64,000 nucleotides of DNA from Planctomycetota bacterium (GTDB taxonomy: Bacteria; Planctomycetota; Planctomycetia; Pirellulales; Pirellulaceae), in contig JACNKX010000073.1 of the NCBI GenBank assembly GCA_014381825.1, positions 1 through 64,000 of the forward strand, read 5' to 3'. Shown here one piece after another: positions 17,398-26,147 of this stretch. Position numbers and translations under genes: made by a program. The first letter of the stretch is position 1; each line of letters opens with the position of its first letter. A model generated the notes under the pieces. That model did no database searches, was not told where the DNA came from, and saw nothing but the letters and a program-made list of their open reading frames with translations.

Positions 17398-18672
17398 ATG
17401 CGTATTAATGGATCAATTGCAGTTCTGATAGTCGCGGTAGTCTGTGTCACAAGCAACGCCGCTACGAACGATATCAACTTTGCAACGGGCTACGATTCCG
17501 CGGCGTCAGACATCGCAGTTGACTTGGCCTCGTTTGGCACGCAAGACGATTCCTGCAGTTGTTCCTGCTGCCCCGATCCTTGGGTCGTCTCGCGAGAGCC
17601 TATCTTTTGTCAATCGCATCTTGGTGGGCTGAAGAATCTCGCGACTTCGATCGACAACGGTTGCAATTTCAAAATGCCGTTCACCGGTGGTGCTTGGCAC
17701 TGGTTCCATCAAAGCCTGATCGGCAATCCTGGTGGTTATGGCATCCCAGGTCTTCGCGATACTTACTTTTGGTATCTGTATGCCGACCCTGAGTACACAA
17801 CCGCCGCAGGGAACAAGATCGGCGGCCATATGGAACTTCGACTACGCGAGACGGATACGTTCCGCACCTTTGTCGATGACCAAGTTTGGACCTGGGAACT
17901 GTACGGCTATGTTCAGAATGACGAACTTGGCACGTTCAAAGCTGGGCAGCTTTACAACCGCTTCGGGCTGTTCTGGGATGGAGTCTTTTTCGGCAACGCG
18001 CCTTACTTTGATGGCTTGAAGCTAGACGCCGATTACGGCGTGTCGTGGGAGAAGACGACGGAGATCAACGATTGCCTCGCGGTTGACAGCTACTTCCAGT
18101 ACTTCTTCCACGAAGATCAAAGCAACGGCTCGTTCGGTGGGGCGGATGCCGAGAGCGTTGTTGGATATACCGAGAAGAACACTGGTGTTGTCCGACTGGT
18201 GCCGACTTGGACACGGAGCGATGGGTCGCAGGTCGCCGTCGGGGCATCGGCAATGGTTGGTCAGATTGACAGCAAGATCGCTCTGCCTGACGAAACGGTT
18301 TGGTCGTACGGAATGGATGTGACGTATACCAAGGGTCGGTGGAAAGCGTTTGCCGAAGGAATGCAAACATTCGGTGTAAGAAATCCGGTCAATTATGTTT
18401 CTGGCGGAGCCAGCGATGAACTCACCAACTTTCTGGCCGGAATTCACTACACACGCGGCGCTGTGACCTATCGCTGCTCCTACTCGAATTCGATCTACAA
18501 GAACCCGGATGCCGTCCAAAACATGGTTCTGGCGGGTACTACGATCACGTTGACTCCGGATGTCGATTTGTACATCGAGTACGTCAACGAGCGAGTCGAC
18601 GGTGCGACGCTCCCTGGACGAAACGGTGCCTTCTTTAATAGTATCGAGTGGGTTATCAACTGGCACTTTTGA
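17398..18672 (+). CDS. Outer-membrane beta-barrel porin (BBP2-like)
   Basis: 424 aa. Signal peptide (about 1-22), then a Cys-rich short segment (CSCSCCPD) and a long series of amphipathic strands with aromatic girdles (HMELRLRETDTFRTF, YGYVQNDELGTFKAGQLYNRFGL). The last residues, EWVINWHF, end in Phe, the outer-membrane insertion signal. The layout matches the planctomycete OmpL-like/BBP2 porins, which allow passage of small solutes. It directly follows the terminator and is transcribed alone or with the acyl-CoA dehydrogenase 29 bases downstream. Confidence 0.82.
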   Translation: MRINGSIAVLIVAVVCVTSNAATNDINFATGYDSAASDIAVDLASFGTQDDSCSCSCCPDPWVVSREPIFCQSHLGGLKNLATSIDNGCNFKMPFTGGAWHWFHQSLIGNPGGYGIPGLRDTYFWYLYADPEYTTAAGNKIGGHMELRLRETDTFRTFVDDQVWTWELYGYVQNDELGTFKAGQLYNRFGLFWDGVFFGNAPYFDGLKLDADYGVSWEKTTEINDCLAVDSYFQYFFHEDQSNGSFGGADAESVVGYTEKNTGVVRLVPTWTRSDGSQVAVGASAMVGQIDSKIALPDETVWSYGMDVTYTKGRWKAFAEGMQTFGVRNPVNYVSGGASDELTNFLAGIHYTRGAVTYRCSYSNSIYKNPDAVQNMVLAGTTITLTPDVDLYIEYVNERVDGATLPGRNGAFFNSIEWVINWHF

Positions 18673-18701
18673 TTGAAACGGCGAGATAGCTGACAAACAT
18701 C

Positions 18702-19868
18702 ATGGCAAACATCTACGGAATCGACGAAGTTGGAATCGAATTAGCCGCAAATACAAAGAAACTCGCCGAACAAATAAAACAGCGCGCGGTCGAAGTCGAC
18801 GCCGAGGCCAAGTTCCCGGCGGAGTCCCTTGCGGAACTCGGCGCGGCGGGCTTTTTGGGGCTGTGCATGCCCACCGAAGCTGGTGGCAAGGGCCAACCGC
18901 CCGGCGTGTTCGCGGCCGTCGTCGAAGAGCTCGCACAGGCGTGTCCCTCGACGGCAATGGTTTACGTAATGCATGTATGTGCTTCGCAAACATTTGTAGC
19001 GTCGAAAACCCTGGCGGGTCGAGACTTGTTGTTACAACAGGTCGCTGCTGGAAAACATCTGACGACATTGGCCTTTTCCGAGCGAGGTTCGCGATCGCAG
19101 TTTTGGGCTCCCGTCTCGCAGATGCACACCAACGCAGATGGCGGCTTCGTCACGTGCGCAAGCAAGTCGTGGGTAACGTCCGCGAATCACGCAAATTCAT
19201 ACGTCTCGAGTACTCAGAAACCAGACGCCGTGTCACCTCTTGAATCGACCATCTACTTGGCTCGTCGCGATGCAGCTGGTGTGAAAATCGCGGGTAGCTT
19301 CGATGGCTTGGGCCTGCGCGGAAACGATTCGGCCCCAGTCGATATCACCGATCTTGCCGTTGCCGAGGGAGAATTGCTCACACCGCAAGGAGAGGGCGCG
19401 GGCATGATGCTCGAAGTCGTGCTTCCCTGGTTTTCTGTTGGCACTGCAGCAATGGGTCATGGCCTGTGCCTCGCCGCAATCGGCGCTACACAAGCACATT
19501 TAAAGAGCGCAGGATTTGAAACCGACGGCAGCAAACTTCGTGATCTTCCAAACCTCCGAGCACGCATAGCCGAGATGAGTTGTCGAACAGCGCAGAGTCG
19601 CGCGTTGCTAAGTGTCACTACTCAGATGATGCTCGCGCCGACTGAAGAAACGCCGCTGTACGTTCTCCAGTCACGCATGGCCGCTCTCGAAGCCGCCTTG
19701 CACGTAACCGACCTCGCCATGAAGGCTTGCGGAGGTGCAGCCTTCTCGCGGCATCTCGGCATCGAGCAAATGTTCCGCGACGCACGCGCCGGTTGGGTCA
19801 TGGCACCCACCGTCGATCACCTGCAAGAGTTCGTCGGTCGGGCACTCACGGGATTACCGCTGTTCTAG
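18702..19868 (+). CDS. Acyl-CoA dehydrogenase family protein
   Basis: 388 aa with N-terminal helical, middle beta (AFSERGSRSQFWAP, CASKSWVTSANHAN, GLGLRGNDSAPVDI) and C-terminal helical (GGAAFSRHLGIEQMFRDAR) domains of the FAD-dependent acyl-CoA dehydrogenase superfamily. The catalytic base of classic members is not obvious, so it may act on a non-CoA substrate, as in flavin monooxygenase-like relatives. The start codon follows the porin stop closely. It lies upstream of the PhnD-like and ferritin-like genes on the same strand, suggesting a joint but unknown pathway. Confidence 0.85.
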   Translation: MANIYGIDEVGIELAANTKKLAEQIKQRAVEVDAEAKFPAESLAELGAAGFLGLCMPTEAGGKGQPPGVFAAVVEELAQACPSTAMVYVMHVCASQTFVASKTLAGRDLLLQQVAAGKHLTTLAFSERGSRSQFWAPVSQMHTNADGGFVTCASKSWVTSANHANSYVSSTQKPDAVSPLESTIYLARRDAAGVKIAGSFDGLGLRGNDSAPVDITDLAVAEGELLTPQGEGAGMMLEVVLPWFSVGTAAMGHGLCLAAIGATQAHLKSAGFETDGSKLRDLPNLRARIAEMSCRTAQSRALLSVTTQMMLAPTEETPLYVLQSRMAALEAALHVTDLAMKACGGAAFSRHLGIEQMFRDARAGWVMAPTVDHLQEFVGRALTGLPLF

Positions 19869-20027
19869 CCGAGTTGTTGCGCGCAGGCCGTCTGATCCAT
19901 ACACAGGGAGTGCCCCGAACTTCGACTGGCTGGGACGCATCGCAACGACTTTCTGGTACACTCTCGGCATTGCCTGAAAGAACGACGCTCCTATGGCTCG
20001 CTTCTCTTGAATAAGGACGGAACGAAC

Positions 20028-20834
20028 GTGAGTGATGAAACGATTCTGCTTGGCGCGGTAGCCTATGATGCCAAAGTCGTGACGATTTGGGAGGGCATTC
20101 GTGATCACTTCAATCAGAACGGTGCGCCGATGGACTTTGTGCTGTTCTCGAACTACGAACGGCAAGTCGAACTGCTGCTGAAGGGTCACATCGACGTCGC
20201 GTGGAACACGCCGCTGGCTCATGTCCGCGTGCAACAACAAACGGATAACCGTTCGATATCGCTGGGAACGCGTGACTCGGATCAAGATTTCCATTCGCGA
20301 GTCGTCGTGCGAAACGATTCGGGGATCGAGTCGATCAAGGATCTTGAGGGAAAGACGCTGGCCGTCGGCAGTCGCGATTCGACACAAGCTAGAATCCTGC
20401 CTCTGCACTTCCTTCGCGCCGAAGGCGTCGAATTGACGAAAGTCAACTTATTGAAGTTTGATACCGACGTTGGCAAGCACGGCGATACCGGTACCAGTGA
20501 AATCGACGTCCTCGAAGCGGTCGCCGACGGGCGAGCGCAGGCTGGAACGGTGGGCGATCTGATCTGGGTCAACGAGCAGTCCGCCGGCCACGTTGATGCA
20601 AACCTGATTCGTTCGCTGTGGACGACGCCGCCATTCGATCACTGTATGTTTGATGTTCTTCCCGATCTCGACGCTGGCAAGATCGAACGGTTCAAGAAGG
20701 CCTTGTTCGGGATGACGTGGGACGTTCCCGAACATCGAAGGCTGTTAGAGTTGGAAGGCTTGAAAGTCTGGATGCCGCCTCGTGAAGATGGATACAACAG
20801 CCTGCGAGATGCGCTGGCGAGTCCGACTCCTTAA
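20028..20834 (+). CDS. PhnD/SsuA-like substrate-binding protein without signal peptide
   Basis: 268 aa; the GTG start follows AAGGACGG by 7 bases. The fold is the periplasmic binding type II used by phosphonate/phosphate and sulfonate ABC transporters: LLLKGHIDVAWNTPLAHV, SIKDLEGKTLAVGSRDSTQA and EAVADGRAQAGTVGD. No signal peptide or lipobox is seen and no ABC permease or ATPase is adjacent, so the protein is probably cytoplasmic and may be a ligand sensor or enzyme. It lies between the acyl-CoA dehydrogenase and the TusA/ferritin fusion. Confidence 0.75.
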   Translation: MSDETILLGAVAYDAKVVTIWEGIRDHFNQNGAPMDFVLFSNYERQVELLLKGHIDVAWNTPLAHVRVQQQTDNRSISLGTRDSDQDFHSRVVVRNDSGIESIKDLEGKTLAVGSRDSTQARILPLHFLRAEGVELTKVNLLKFDTDVGKHGDTGTSEIDVLEAVADGRAQAGTVGDLIWVNEQSAGHVDANLIRSLWTTPPFDHCMFDVLPDLDAGKIERFKKALFGMTWDVPEHRRLLELEGLKVWMPPREDGYNSLRDALASPTP

Positions 20835-20909
20835 GTAGCTGGATTCGCGAAAATTCAGCCGACGTTTGCCACGACAGAACTTTTGCAAGTTCAGCTACCT
20901 GGGGGAATT

Positions 20910-22160
20910 GTGCAAAACGAAAACGCAGCTTTGGCTATCGACGGAGGCGATCTTGCTCTTGGAGCTGGATTGCTTGCGCTCATTCGTCCGGCTCTCGACT
21001 TGTTGGAACCGGGTGGCGTGCTGGCCGTGAACTCCGTGAATCAGGCGCTGCGTGACGACTTGCCGCGCTGGTGTCAACTTCAGCACCACGAGTATCGAGA
21101 GCGGCAGAAGACGGACCAAGATTATGACCGGCATCTGATCGCACGTGGATCGCTATCTGTTCCTCTCGGCGAGCGCGAAAGCGGCATCACTTTGCCGCAA
21201 CACGAAGGCCACATCTCGGCCGAAGATGTTCTCAATTCGATCCCCATGCCGGAGCATGCGGACCCGACTAGCGGTTTTGCGCCGCGTGGAGCGCGAGTCG
21301 AGCCAGGTGGCCCTCGCTATCCGTTCTCGCTCCTCGATCGCGAACACGTCGCGCCACCGGAAGTTGCCAAGCTGTACGATCAAGCGATCGCCGCGCAATG
21401 GAACGCGAACACGGACATCCCTTGGGACAAGACGCCGAAACTGCCGGACGCGATCGAACGCGCTCTCGGACAGGTCTTCACGTTCTTGGCCGAGAATGAG
21501 CTATCAGCTCTTTACTTGCCGTCGAAATTTATCTCACGCATTCATCCGTCGTATGTCGAGACAGCGATGTTCCTTTCGACCCAGATGGCTGATGAGGCTC
21601 GGCATATCGATGTGTTCCTAAAGCGAGCGCGAGCCGGCGGTGGAGGCTTAGGTGTCTCGTCGGCGACCACGTCACAATCATTGCTCTCGCTGCTTGAACT
21701 CGAAGACTTCACCGAAGCGGCGTTCCTACTTTCAGTGCTCGGTGAAGGAACGTTCCTTGACCTGCTCACGTTCATCGAAGACCATGCGCCGGACGAAGTA
21801 ACTGCCGAGGTCGTTCGACGAGCGCGCAACGACGAGGCGCGGCACGTTCACTTCGGCCTAGTACACGTCCGTCATGCTTTGGTTCACGACGAGTCTCTCT
21901 ATTCTCGGCTGGAAGCGGCTGTGCGAAGGCGAGCTGCGACGCTGTCCAATGTTGGCGGAGCCCCCGAGCCTCTGCAAGACGGACTGACTGTTCTTGCCGC
22001 TGGAAGCACGACGGCGAAAGCGATCGGTCGTGGACACGACGCGTTTCGCGAGTTGCTGCATACGATGCATGAAAGCCGCGTGAAACGATTGGAACATGCC
22101 GGCTTTACTGTCGAGCAGGCTCAGACCTTGTCGGATCTGCACACACCAAACTTCATGTAA
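20910..22160 (+). CDS. Degenerate TusA domain fused to a ferritin-like di-iron domain
   Basis: 416 aa from a GTG (a TTG nine codons upstream is an alternative). Residues about 1-80 resemble TusA (ALDLLEPGGVLAVNSVNQAL, DDLPRWCQLQHHEY, RHLIARG) but lack the Cys-Pro of the sulfur-carrier site. A linker leads to a four-helix di-iron domain with two E-x-x-H sites, both written DEARH (QMADEARHIDVF and NDEARHVHFG), plus candidate partner Glu residues in FLAENELSALY and LGEGTFLDL. This suggests an O2-dependent oxidase/oxygenase or a ferritin-like protein. The fusion beside an acyl-CoA dehydrogenase-like flavoprotein hints at a two-component oxidation; the substrate is unknown. Confidence 0.7.
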   Translation: MQNENAALAIDGGDLALGAGLLALIRPALDLLEPGGVLAVNSVNQALRDDLPRWCQLQHHEYRERQKTDQDYDRHLIARGSLSVPLGERESGITLPQHEGHISAEDVLNSIPMPEHADPTSGFAPRGARVEPGGPRYPFSLLDREHVAPPEVAKLYDQAIAAQWNANTDIPWDKTPKLPDAIERALGQVFTFLAENELSALYLPSKFISRIHPSYVETAMFLSTQMADEARHIDVFLKRARAGGGGLGVSSATTSQSLLSLLELEDFTEAAFLLSVLGEGTFLDLLTFIEDHAPDEVTAEVVRRARNDEARHVHFGLVHVRHALVHDESLYSRLEAAVRRRAATLSNVGGAPEPLQDGLTVLAAGSTTAKAIGRGHDAFRELLHTMHESRVKRLEHAGFTVEQAQTLSDLHTPNFM

Positions 22161-22381
22161 TCGCGAGGTATGGCAAGTGACGAGCTCGTACGACACGACA
22201 AATCGCCGCACAGCCGGTTATTCCTTTGGAGTGACCGATTTGGTAATGGCAACGTTTCAGCTATAATCGGATGTTTCAACCCGTTCTGAGTACCCCCGTT
22301 CCGAGTACCCTGGGGTGCATGCTTCTCGCCCGCCAGCTCGAACGAACCGCTCATTCTCGCAACATCCTGTCTGTTCCTCTT

Positions 22382-22729
22382 ATGCAACCTAAAAAGTTCA
22401 TCCTGAACCCCACCCGGACGGCCAAACAAGGGTCGCAGATCAATGTTGGAAAATTTGGCGACGAATACCAGAAGATTGTGACAACGTTAGAGATTAGCCC
22501 TGCCGATATGGAATCTCTGGGGGTTGCCACGGGTGATTCTGTCCGAGTCAGCACTGAGTTTGGCGAAGCGGTCTTTCAATGTACCGAAGCCAAAGTTCCA
22601 GACGGGTTGCTGTTCATTCCCTATGGTCCGCCGACGTGTCGGTTGATGAACGGAGATACGGATGGGACCGGAATGCCGACCTCCAAAGGTTGGGAAGTTG
22701 AAGTTGTGCGGGTCGACGCCCCCGAGTAA
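22382..22729 (+). CDS. fwdD: Formylmethanofuran dehydrogenase subunit D (molybdopterin-dinucleotide binding)
   Basis: 115 aa. The start at MQPKKFILNPTRTAKQG matches the family N-terminus; an in-frame extension upstream is not conserved-looking. The double-psi barrel domain shows NVGKFGDEYQKIVTTLEI, DMESLGVATGDSVRVSTEFG and LFIPYGPPTCRLMNG with DGTGMP near the end. This corresponds to the C-terminal pterin-binding domain of formate dehydrogenases, split off as FwdD in methanogens. Together with FwdB it would bind the bis-molybdopterin-guanine-dinucleotide Mo or W cofactor. It is the first gene of the fwd group. Confidence 0.88.
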   Translation: MQPKKFILNPTRTAKQGSQINVGKFGDEYQKIVTTLEISPADMESLGVATGDSVRVSTEFGEAVFQCTEAKVPDGLLFIPYGPPTCRLMNGDTDGTGMPTSKGWEVEVVRVDAPE

Positions 22730-22753
22730 GAACGCGTCATAAGGAATGCTCCG

Positions 22754-22915
22754 ATGAACAAACCACAATCTGAAGTTGATCTAACGGCGGTAGACAGCCC
22801 TCACTTCACGCTTCCTGTCAAGATGGAGGAAATCCCGGCGTGGGAAGAAGTGGCAGAAGGTCGATTCATGCCGCGTCGAGTGAGAGGGTCTTACCAAGGC
22901 CGTGCCCTTGGCTGA
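22754..22915 (+). CDS. 53-aa protein between fwdD and fwdB
   Basis: An ATG frame of 53 codons, preceded by AAGGA at 22741 and starting 24 bases after fwdD. The sequence runs from MNKPQSEVDLTAVDSPHF through LPVKMEEIPAWEEVAEGRFM to the basic end RRVRGSYQGRALG. I recognise no family. Its position inside the fwd gene group, its own ribosome site and its defined composition (acidic middle, basic tail) suggest a real small subunit or assembly factor. Comparison with other planctomycete fwd loci would show whether it is conserved. Confidence 0.55.
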   Translation: MNKPQSEVDLTAVDSPHFTLPVKMEEIPAWEEVAEGRFMPRRVRGSYQGRALG

Positions 22916-23072
22916 ACGTTCCTCGTGCCGTCCAGTTCGGACGACTCGACCGAAGAAGAAACAAATTGATCCGACGGCGCTAGCCGCGGGCCCGTCACGT
23001 CCCACCGCTTGAATTGAACACTCGACGCTAGCGCATTCGGCTCAAAGATCGAAGGATCCAACAGGAGAACTC

Positions 23073-24407
23073 ATGACTCTCACTGTCGTAAATAATGCGA
23101 CGTGTACGTTCTGCGGATGTGTCTGCGATGATATCGAACTGCATGCGGACGAGATTAAAATCCACAAAGCAAAGAAAGCGTGCGTTTTGGGTACGGCATG
23201 GTTCTTGAACCACACCGCCGAACGAAAATATCCAGACGCCTTGATCGACGGCAAAGAAGCGACGCTCGATGAAGCGATCGAAGCCGCCGCGACATATTTA
23301 CACGAAGCCGACATGCCGTTGGTTTACGGCATGAGCAATACAACCTGCGAAGCTCAACGCGAGTGTGTGGCACTGGCAGACCTCTTGGGAGGTTTGCTGG
23401 ACAGTCACACATCCTTGTGACATGGTCCCACGGAAATCGCCGCCCAGTTGGGTGGCAAAGTCACTTGCACGCTCGGTGAAGTTAAGAACCGAGCTGATTT
23501 CATTGTGTACTGGGGAGGCAATCCAGCGGAGTGCCACCCAAGACATTTCACCAAATACGCCTTGATGCCAAAGAGCAAATTCCTGCCAAGAGGGCGGAAA
23601 GATCGGACGGCGGTCCTGGTCGACATTCGCCCGACGAAGAGCGCGAAAGCTTGCGACATTTTTCTTCAGGTGCGACCAGGCAAAGACTTTGAATTGATTA
23701 CGATTCTGCGCGCACTGATTAAAGATCAAAAAGTCAGCGAAGAGGCCGTTGCCGAAACCGGTGTTTCGCTTGAGCAATGCAACGACCTTGTCGATCGCAT
23801 GAAGAAAGCGAAGTTTGGGTGCATGTTCTTTGGCATGGGGCTGTCGATGACGCGCGGAAAACATATGAACTCGGCGGCGTTGTTAACGCTCGCCACCGAA
23901 ATGAACGCTTTCACCAAGTTCGTCGCGATGCCGATGCGAGGCCATGGCAATGTCACGGGTGCCGATGTCGTGATGCGTTGGCAAACTGGATATCCGTTCG
24001 GCATTACGTTTAACCGAGGCTATCCTCGATATAACCCGGGCGAGTTCTCGACGGTCGATGTCCTCGTTCGTGGCGACACGGATGCGGCCTTCATCATCGG
24101 TGCGGATCCCGGCGCGACGATGCCTCAGCCGGCGATCGATCATCTCGCTCGTATCCCGACGATCGTACTGGACCCGCACATCACACATACCAGTAAGCTC
24201 TCTCGCGTACACATCACTACCTCCGTCGCCGGAATCTCGGCACCAGGGACGGCTTATCGGATGGACGAAATTCCTTTACCGTTAAAGCCAGCTCTCAAAT
24301 CGCCCTACCCGACCGACGAAGAAGTCGTTCGCCGTATTAAGGACGCGATTGCCAAAAAGCGGTTCTGGATGCCCGAGGGCGAACAAATGATTACAGCGCA
24401 GATCTAG
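23073..24407 (+). CDS. fwdB: Formylmethanofuran dehydrogenase subunit B, selenocysteine-containing
   Basis: Read through one in-frame TGA this is a 444-aa FwdB; without it the frame splits into 115 and about 320 codons in the same phase. AGGAG lies 5 bases before the ATG. The N-terminus has the [4Fe-4S] cysteines Cys11, Cys14, Cys18 and Cys37 (CTFCGCVCDD, KKACVLG). The TGA at 23418-23420 is codon 116 in the context SHTSL-U-HGPTEIA. Archaeal FwdB carries Cys or Sec at this site (Cys118 in Methanothermobacter), the ligand of Mo/W, followed by His-Gly-Pro as in formate dehydrogenase H. A hairpin suited to SelB lies just downstream. The rest fits FwdB (YWGGNPAECHPRH, MRGHGNVTGAD, GADPGATMP, DPHITHTS). 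It would interconvert CO2 and formate for N-formylation of a methanofuran analogue, with FwdA, FwdC and FwdD. Its electron partner is not in the window. Confidence 0.88.
23417..23464 (+). promoter_or_regulatory. Bacterial SECIS-like hairpin after the fwdB TGA
   Basis: The apical stem GCCGCCC (23439-23445) pairs with GGGTGGC (23450-23456), seven pairs with one G-U, closing the loop AGTT with G in loop position 2. The loop begins 25 nt after the TGA, within the range described for bacterial SECIS elements. An outer 5-bp stem, GTGAC (23417-23421, overlapping the TGA) with GTCAC (23460-23464), could place the codon at the base, as in E. coli fdhF. Found by eye; no energy was computed. Confidence 0.7.
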
Positions 24408-24417
24408 AAACACTAGT

Positions 24418-24484
24418 CGTTTAACGGCAAGCCGAAGGCGACTTCGTATTGCGGGCACGGTCGCCTTCGGCTTGCCGTTAAACG
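24418..24484. repeat. 25-bp perfect palindromic repeat between fwdB and fwdA
   Basis: The left arm 24418-24442 (beginning CGTTTAACGGCAAGCCG, ending GGCGAC) is the exact reverse complement of the right arm 24460-24484, around a 17-base loop. A close relative lies after fwdC at 26983-27056. Likely a REP-like or small non-autonomous mobile element; as RNA it would form a very stable hairpin that could separate fwdB and fwdA expression. Confidence 0.85.
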
Positions 24485-24512
24485 ATGGGACAAAACAAGC
24501 AGAAAGCGACGC

Positions 24513-26147
24513 ATGCTTCGAATTACGGGTGGAAAAATCTTCGATCCCGCGAATGGAATTGACGGCGAAGTACGGGAGCTTTGCGTCTCGGACGGGAAGT
24601 TCGCCGCATCGGTCGACGGCGGTCGGACAATTGACGCGGCCGGCATGATTGTCTTTCCTGGCGGCGTCGACGTACACACGCATGTCGCGGGCGGCGCGAT
24701 CAATTTTGCGCGAGCGATGACTCCCGAAGATCATCGTCGGACACAAGCCTTCATTCGCTCTCAGAGTCGGCGCTCCGGACTCGGCGGGATGGCTCCGACG
24801 ACCTTTGCGACGGGTTATCTGTATGCGGGGATGGGTTGGACGACCGTCAACGAAGCCGCGGTTCCTGTTCTCTCTGCGCGCCACACACACGAAGAACTGG
24901 GCGACATTCCGATCGTGGACAAGGCGACGTGCGTTTTGATGGCGAACAACGAGATCGTACTCGACCTGCTCGAAAACGGCGAGTATGAACGAGCCAAGAA
25001 CGTCGTTGCCTGGTACATTTGGGCTGCCAAGTCCTACGGAGTGAAAGCCGTCAATCCTGGTGGAGTCGCAGCCTGGAAGTGGGGTAAAGACGCGAAGCAA
25101 TTGACATCCGCAATCGAAGGCTACAGCAAGCTGACTCCCGGGGACATCGTTACTCAGTTAGCAATGATCTGCGACGATCTCGGCCTCCCGCATCCGATGC
25201 ATCTGCACTGCAACAACCTCGGAGCGCCAGGCAACATTTCGACGACGCTCGACACGTTGCAGCATCTAGAAGGGCATCGAGCCCATATCGCTCACTCTCA
25301 GTATCACGCGTATGGGGGCGACGACTGGGACGAAATGCGATCCGAAACGGTACAACTAGCCGAGTACTTCAATACGCATCCCAACATCACGACGGATGCC
25401 GGTGCCGTTTTGTTTGGTGACACCGTTACGATAACCGCAGACGGCCCATGGCAGCATCTGCTGTATAAATTAACGGGACGCAAATGGGGCAACTTGGATA
25501 TCGAGAACGAGACGGGCTGTGGCATCGTTCCGTACACTTACCGACCGAGCAACCTTGTCAACGCAATCCAGTGGGCGGTCGGGTTAGAGCTGTTGTTGTT
25601 GATCAAAAATCCGTGGCAAGTGTTTCTGTCGACCGATCATCCAAACGGTGGTTGCTTCTGGCGATATCCGGAAATCATACAGCTACTCATGTGCGCAGAC
25701 TTCCGCAATGAATGTTTGACGAAACTTCCCGACAAGATCAAGGGGCGAATCACACTGCCAGAGCTAGATCGCGAGTACACGCTGTACGAGATCGCGACCG
25801 CGATGTCTGCTGGGCCAGCAAGGGCGCTCGGCTTGCACCAAAAGGGGAATCTTGGTGTCGGCTGCGACGCTGATATCGTGATCTACGAAGAGGATGACGA
25901 TGTGGCTCGTATGTTCAGTCACCCAAGATACGTGATTAAAGGCGGTGAAATTGTCATCGAGGACGGTGATATTCGTGCCACTCCGGACGGACAAGAGTTT
26001 ATCGTCAAACCGAGCTATGACCCCGGGACTGACGAGTTCTTGCAGCCGCTATTTGAAGACTGCTACACCATGGCGTTCGAGAACTACCCCGTCGAAATGG
26101 AGCGTATGGAGAACCCCGACATCCGTGACTGCGTGCCGAACTCATGA
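24513..26147 (+). CDS. fwdA: Formylmethanofuran dehydrogenase subunit A (amidohydrolase)
   Basis: 544 aa binuclear-metal amidohydrolase. The ligands line up with archaeal FwdA: His55 and His57 (VDVHTHVAGG), Lys178 for carboxylation (YGVKAVNPGG), His230 (HPMHLHCNN) and catalytic Asp375 (STDHPNGG). FwdA transfers the formyl group between formate and the amine of methanofuran; in the Methylorubrum Fhc complex the same subunit hydrolyses formyl-methanofuran. C-terminal sequence (LDREYTLYEIATAMSAGPARALGL, GCDADIVIYEED) is the usual amidohydrolase end. Overlaps fwdC by ATGA. The 105-base gap to fwdB contains the long palindrome. Confidence 0.95.
   Translation: MLRITGGKIFDPANGIDGEVRELCVSDGKFAASVDGGRTIDAAGMIVFPGGVDVHTHVAGGAINFARAMTPEDHRRTQAFIRSQSRRSGLGGMAPTTFATGYLYAGMGWTTVNEAAVPVLSARHTHEELGDIPIVDKATCVLMANNEIVLDLLENGEYERAKNVVAWYIWAAKSYGVKAVNPGGVAAWKWGKDAKQLTSAIEGYSKLTPGDIVTQLAMICDDLGLPHPMHLHCNNLGAPGNISTTLDTLQHLEGHRAHIAHSQYHAYGGDDWDEMRSETVQLAEYFNTHPNITTDAGAVLFGDTVTITADGPWQHLLYKLTGRKWGNLDIENETGCGIVPYTYRPSNLVNAIQWAVGLELLLLIKNPWQVFLSTDHPNGGCFWRYPEIIQLLMCADFRNECLTKLPDKIKGRITLPELDREYTLYEIATAMSAGPARALGLHQKGNLGVGCDADIVIYEEDDDVARMFSHPRYVIKGGEIVIEDGDIRATPDGQEFIVKPSYDPGTDEFLQPLFEDCYTMAFENYPVEMERMENPDIRDCVPNS

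Noticed and set aside
23073-24407. fwdB read as two separate genes or as a pseudogene caused by nonsense mutation.
   Set aside because: Both parts are in the same frame, the TGA replaces precisely the metal-ligating Cys/Sec, flanks match FwdB on both sides, and a SECIS-like hairpin follows. No other stop or frameshift is present. A nonsense mutation remains possible but less likely.
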